A stretch of 64,000 nt of DNA from Mytilisepta virgata (lineage: Eukaryota > Mollusca > Bivalvia > Mytilida > Mytilidae), in NCBI GenBank assembly GCA_028015205.1, contig CM051514.1:36286150-36350149 (forward strand), given 5' to 3'. Under the pieces are notes generated by a model. The model had not been told where the DNA came from, searched no databases, and saw only the letters and a list, made by a program, of their open reading frames with translations. Below are positions 58,518-64,000 of the stretch, one piece after another. Within the stretch, counting starts at the first letter, position 1. Every line of letters begins with the position of its first letter. Position numbers and translations under genes: made by a program.

Positions 58518-58975
58518 ATTTTGCATTCCAGTATGTTAATAACATAGAGACCAGTATATGTCAACTTTCGTTGTCGCCGTCATTTGTTTTATCCACAACC
58601 CCATCTTAACATTCATGGAAAATCATTGTGTACATTTATTTTTTTCGTTGTCGCCGTCATTTGTTTTATCCACAACCCCATCTTAACATTCGTGGAATAT
58701 CATTGTGTACATTTATTTTTTGAATTTCATCGGAATGATGTTTGTAAGTTTCTAAATTCCATGTACAACTTCTCCTGATCCAGTAATTTTGATTCCTGTA
58801 TGTTTTCTTATTCTACTGGTTATCTATGTAATATTTGCTCACTTTGTAACTGTTCTCACGACTGTGCCGCTGTTTCTATGTTTGGATTGGTGAGCATATT
58901 CCATATATATCTTATTGTTCCGGAATTATTTTGTACCGAAAGGAAAAAGGTGTGTTTAATAGTAATTTGATCTGT

Positions 58976-61779
58976 TATAGGGACCTTGTGTACATAAGTG
59001 AATGCATAAACATATATAGTTCAGAAGGTAGGACTGACTCATGTACATTGAAAAGTTAAGAACGACTAGTTTGTTATAATAAATCTAGATTTCAATTGTC
59101 TCATATTCTTTAATATAAAAAATTTTATATATGGTTTTTGTGCATCTTATTTGAATATCAAGGTGAAATCCTTTCAAACAAATGCATGTAGCCATTTTTA
59201 GAATAAGGGTCATTTAAATATATCAAAGTCCGAAATGTACACTGGGATATAAAATATTTTGCACAGATTTAAAATCAAACTAAACAGGCTTATAGATGTC
59301 TATAGATTTTAATTCAAAGTTAGCAGCCTAATAAAAATATCATTGTATTTATTATTGAGAGGTTGTAATAAGATGTTTGTCGAACGGGTAATCAAATCTA
59401 AATATAATGCAATTGCAACGCATATATTTATACACCGTATAATTTTATATATAGATGTAACCTCATTTAAATTCCCATACTTCCTATACCTGAAATATCT
59501 TATTTTAATCATTATGTTTTATGCGTGCGCATGTGTGTGTGTGAGTGAGTGTGTGTGTTTGTGTGTGTTACAGGACAAAATAAACACTTTTGCACATACT
59601 TTTCCGTCAATGCAAAATTTAAATGCGACTGGCAAGCAATAAATTTCACACCATGTAAACAATAGAGGGATAAACAGAATAAATAAATTAAACCAAGTTT
59701 CAATTACATGTATTACCATTCCATGTGTCTGAAAGTCAGTTCAGTGCTTAACGAATATTAAGCGACTATTTAATGTTCAAAGTTTCGGTAATGTGAACAC
59801 ACGCATTAAAGTATATGAAGAGTAAAATTTTCTGCCTATGATTCTTTTATAACTTGTGCGAAGACGCCTTTGTGTGTTCTGTTGTTAGTAAAATACACAT
59901 TTGGAATCAAACACGTCATTGATTGGTCAAATGAGGCCAGTTATAATAGGTGAAAAAGTTTAAAATCGAATATTAAATAAACAATTTTCTAATATACAAC
60001 AAGTTTACTTTGAAGTGCAATCAACCATATTGTTATTCTAAGATTAAATTAATCTTAACTTATGTTATAACCATATATAGATAATTATTAAATCCTTATA
60101 ATGGTTGTGTAATATATCACCTTCAATGAAAACATTAATTTAAGTTTTTATTTATGTTCAATAATTTATCTAAGCCCAAATTTCTTCCTGTAGCAAACCA
60201 AAAGCATTCTTCCATCTCAACATTGTTATCCGTTTGAGATATATTTATTACATGTATTAAAGATAAAACGATGATAATTGTAATCTTTGAAAGGACCTCG
60301 AGCTTTTTATTTCCTTTTCATAACGATTGAAAATATTTATTTTCGTTGGGGTTTTAAATTCGTGGATCCCGTTGTCCAAGAAATCGACGAAATTTAGTGT
60401 CTCGCAAATATTAAGTGTTTCACAATATATTATTTCAAAAAGAAAAGAAAATGTTTTGAAAACTTTGAAGGGTAGTTCTTAACCTTTTCATAAGTAATAC
60501 GTATACAAAATGTTTTGGCCAATTTACCTTCATATATACAGTTTAAGGGTGATCGCTTTTCTAATAGGAAATAAATAGGATTTGAAATAGGTGTTTTAGT
60601 TTGAGAGGTAATTTGAATAGTAAACAAATAAGCAAGAGAGAAATATAGGTTCATGTGCTCATTTTAGAGCTATAAGGCCTTGAAAATTTGTATATAATGG
60701 GTTTTCTCTGAATTTTGCATTGTCTTTACATTGACAATTTCAGTCTCTCAAAGATGTATGAAAAAATAAAAAGGATTTTATAAAATTTTGTCAAATACCA
60801 TTTTAAGGTATATATGATTGAATTATAAAAGAAAATGTGGGGATTCATGGGCAAAATATTTCATGTTTAAGAAATGGATAAAACCCGAGGATTCCGAAAA
60901 TCTGACAAAAAGACCAAAACATGACCAGCGAGCATCCTTAAGAACTCAACCACAAATTTGTTTAAAAATACAGTCCTTGACTAAAAAGGCTGTCAAGGTT
61001 TGAATTATAAATTTAAAAATTACAATTATGTAATAAAATTAAGAGTGGGGATTAATAGCAATGAAAAACATTATCAATGCAATACTGAAAAAAGAAGTCA
61101 TAGGGCAATACTGTTTTGTTGTTTTTCATCTTGAAGGTCATGATTAGGTCTTGGACAATAAGACTATATTCATTGAGAGATAAGGATCAAGGCAGCCTTG
61201 AGTGTCACATTGCCATTTACCAATAACTGTTATAAGGGTCTTCTTGTTGCTCACACACGGGGAAATATATTAATCAATCCTAAAATGGATCTATTGGTCA
61301 AACATTTGCGTAAAGACTGTTAACTGTTTGCAGGACAAAATATACAGTAACTTCAAATGCAATCAGCTAGCGCTTTCACTGCTGTTGAAATTGAAAGTCG
61401 CTGTTAGGTATTTAACAAGAGATAGGCCAATAGCATCGTGGAAGATATATCTATATATAATACATGCAGCTGTCCTTTAATAGCATTTGTTGTTGTTGTT
61501 ATTGTAAACAGAAACCATTGTCATGATCGACGTTCCAATGAACAAGTTTTGCTCCCGTGATGCATCGTTTAGAAACAAACGAGGACAAAAATGAGGGTAT
61601 GACGAAAAAGATTTTTCAAAAATAAAATGTACAAAAAGACCACAAACACGGCTGGAATCTCCTAGTTTTCATTATAAAAATATCAATCTGTTCTCTTGAA
61701 CCCTTTTATACAATAAATACCATTTCGTTATGGCTTACTTAATTAGAATAGGAATGTCTAAAAACGAATTAAAATATAC
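58976..61779. other. Non-coding interval in SD2 copy 2
   Basis: AT-rich, no supported gene. The only distinct feature is the GT microsatellite. Confidence 0.35.
59521..59567. repeat. (GT)n microsatellite, imperfect
   Basis: GCGTGCGCATGTGTGTGTGTGAGTGAGTGTGTGTGTTTGTGTGTGT. ORFs across it are artefacts. Confidence 0.9.
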
Positions 61780-62599
61780 TATTTCCTTATAACATTAACC
61801 TGGTTTGCCAAATTGAGTTGTAGGGAATAATATATCCATACATTCAAACAGTAAAGGTAATTATATAATATACACATCAGATTATAATATATACTGCAAT
61901 GAAATTGAATTGTATATCTCGGTATTACAAATACGAGTAAAAAAGGGGCCATAGAGTAAAACCTCAAAAAGACAGCATCCAAATGATATAAAAAATATAC
62001 ATACACGGACTTCATTGATTTTACAATACATATGACACCTTGTTCAAGCAGTTACATGTTTGCATGTATGTCAAATATCAATTGGTTTAAATAGTATTTA
62101 CAATTATGGTTATTTTCTGAAAATGAACAGGGTACACATAAATACTACGAAAATGAAAGTAGAAAATAATTGACTGGAACAAAAAATATCCCACTTCTAA
62201 AAGAAACCATGTTATATTTATAGATAAGGGCATTCCTGTGCTTTTTTACCTACTTAAATGTTACCTTCTCTGAAAAGTAAACCTAAGTTAACACCCATTC
62301 GATTCAAAACGAAATAATGTCCTCGTTTAAGCTGGACTTGTACTGTTATTTTCGTATCTTGCCTCAAAAGTATAAGAAAAAATACAATAAACAATGAATT
62401 TACAAAAATAATCCTAAGCGTTTGAAAAAGTGCAAAAAAAAACACTTATAAATGGCTCTGCTCCTTTACATCACTGTGTAAATGCACGGTACAGAAATTT
62501 GGATTTAAATTTACGCTATGAAATACATTTGTAAGAATATAATACCTAAAATAAAAAAAGTACTCTAAATTATTTGTAGATCCTGCGCATTGTCCACTT

Positions 62600-62880
62600 C
62601 ATCGTATTAAACACTTCACTGGCAATGTTACGGATGCCATTAAAACAGCCGTACATACTTACCCTCCCAGAGCAGCTGTTGTCACTCCCGGATTTCAATG
62701 GTAGTTCAAATTGCTAGTGCTTTAGTTTTTGTGCTGTCTTGTTCTATTTTTGTTTCGGTTATTATTCGATTTTCTTTTCTTTTCGTTATACATGTATCCT
62801 TGTTGCGTTTGTTTGCCGTGTTCAATTAACCTAACTGTCGTTTCCTTGGACTTCGAATAAGTAGACTTTCGCGTCGGTAT
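62600..62880 (+). mobile_element. PLE family E-type 3' UTR, copy 2
   Basis: Counterpart of 43560-43830: CCGTACATACTTACCCTCCCAGAGCAGCTGTTGTCACTCCCGGATTTCAATGG, then T-rich sequence. Confidence 0.5.
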
Positions 62881-63141
62881 TCTTTTGACGATATTATGTG
62901 AGATATAGAGAAACCATACGGTTCGAGGAATTCTTTATATTTCAAAACTGTAATATGTATGATAACAATCTATCCTTGATAAAACATGGGAAAGTATCAC
63001 TTATCTTACCTAACCATTACCATCACTACTTATATTGCATTGATTGATGAAAAGTACAATGTACATGGTTGATACCATACTTAGATGACGGTTGTTATTG
63101 TTACTTAAGAAAGTGGAAGTACAAGTCATTTTTTCCTTCAC

Positions 63142-63700
63142 ACTTCGTAAGGTGTTTATATATCTCAGCTTGTTCGATTCGCTCGTGTATGTAACACAGT
63201 ATTTGATTTAAACGACAGAAATCTTTGTATTACTGAAAATTTATTACGCCAGGGATTTCGATATTACAAACTTGTCAAACCTTTTACTAAATTTTATCTT
63301 CATACAAGGACCGCATTCGTAAATATAACTTAACGTGCAAACATCTTATATGTTCAGGTATTTCACACCCCATCTTCTATGGAAATATTCTACACAAAGC
63401 ACAAAAATGTCGTCATTCACATGAAAAGTTAATCAAACCTTTAAACAGACTTATCAACAAGGGAAATAGTTACGATACTGTTGTCAAGTCATTAAAGATG
63501 GCATTTTTGGAATTAATATTGATTCACTCATAGGGTCTTTGCATCGGAAATAAACACATTTATTCTAAAACCAGTTGTTGGTATGATACGGGTTATGTTT
63601 GTCTCGTATAATTTATGATGGTATGATACAAATCCCTAATGGGAAGGATTGTGGCTGATTTTCTATATGATATAGACATAATTTTCGATCAGTGTTTCGT
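63142..63700 (+). pseudogene. PLE family E, RT C-terminus with extension
   Basis: GVYISQLVRFARVCNTVFD, LCITENLLRQGFRYYKL and KPFTKFYLH align by eye with the C-terminal part of the family B RT. After a frameshift near 63330 an extra region continues (GISHPIFYGNILHKAQKCRH, then LIKPLNRLINKGNSYDTVVK) and ends SLIGSLHRK-stop near 63545. The extension is absent from family B. Several frame breaks; a dead fragment. Confidence 0.75.
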
Positions 63701-63749
63701 GTACAAACCTTGTATTTAGTAAATCTAGTAATATATATAATAAATATGC

Positions 63750-64000
63750 TTAGATAAGCATTCCAAATTGACGTTCCTCCAACAAGGAGAACAACACTAC
63801 AAAACATAAACCGAATAGAAGTAGAAATACATAGTAAAACTAATGACATATCAAACAAGAAGAGATAAAAACAAAAACAAAAAATCGGTATTGACACCAG
63901 CTGCTACGAAAGGTAAGCTCAGTTAACGGCACCCATCACATTGCCAGTAAGAAAAACCTACGAATTGTCAAGTCCGGTGAGGTGGCAATTAAAGAAGGAC
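63750..64000 (-). mobile_element. PLE family D-like 3' fragment, cut by window end
   Basis: The minus strand shows CTTACCTTTCGTAGCAGCTGGTGTCAATACCG followed by T-rich sequence, and at the edge GCCACCTCACCGGACTTGACAATTC, comparable to the family D region at 20590-21240 (CACCGGTCTTGACA). Continues beyond the window. Confidence 0.45.

Larger units (their letters stand above)
58548..63140 (+). repeat. Segmental duplication SD2, copy 2
   Basis: 58548-58972 and 61780-63140 match 42315-44100. A local tandem duplication (TCGTTGTCGCCGTCATTTGTTTTATCCACAACCCCATCTTAACATTC) occurs at 58570-58700 in this copy only. The middle (58973-61779) has no counterpart in copy 1. Confidence 0.8.

Noticed and set aside
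59343..59719. ORFs with Thr-His or Cys-Val repeats
   Set aside because: Translation of a GT microsatellite.

Overview
The window looks like animal nuclear DNA, most likely from a marine bivalve mollusc and possibly a mussel. The organism call is inference. It rests on the AT-rich base composition, short exons with clean GT-AG junctions, extracellular modules (TSP1, VWD, kringle) and a RING/B-box gene, and a repeat load of Penelope-like retroelements (PLEs) with hammerhead ribozymes, tRNA-derived SINEs, MITEs and a Helitron-like element. No prokaryotic or organellar feature was seen.

Layout. 0.4-2.6 kb: a small LTR retrotransposon with only a decayed gag-like frame. 3-4.1 kb: a dispersed repeat carrying tiny hairpin insertions, then a 21-bp satellite. 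5.7-22.6 kb, minus strand: at least 15 exons of one multidomain extracellular gene, in the order Cys-rich - TSP1 x4 - VWD - C8 - TIL - EGF-like - kringle x4. Its 5' end was not found; a candidate last exon lies at 4.43-4.48 kb. Its introns hold SINEs, PLE fragments, hairpin elements and a TIR element. 22.6-30.3 kb: mostly non-coding, with a second copy of the dispersed repeat and a 2 x ~470-bp tandem repeat. 30.3-34.1 kb, plus strand: a complete five-exon RING/B-box/coiled-coil/filamin/SPRY gene of 691 residues.

34.5-64 kb is repeat-dominated. It contains a long palindrome with a UUCG loop, a pogo-like MITE, a dead LINE and two segmental duplications (39.6-42 kb with 47.7-53.7 kb; 42.3-46.7 kb with 58.5-63.7 kb). 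It also holds a ~4.2-kb Helentron-like element full of AGGTCA half-sites, a PLE with a 491-codon reverse transcriptase frame and tandem 383-bp terminal repeats (53.7-56.5 kb), and a ~2-kb element with ~160-bp terminal inverted repeats.

The most notable signals are: five hammerhead ribozyme copies, one in a ~93-bp insertion with an empty paralogous site; a 51-66-bp hairpin element with 9-11-bp target duplications and an empty site; the kringle-VWD-TSP1 architecture; the filamin+SPRY RING protein; and a hairpin shared by the 3' UTRs of several PLE families with apparently covarying stems.

Exon boundaries were read by eye from splice motifs, phase continuity and domain continuity. Repeat boundaries are usually good to a few bases, less where marked approximate.
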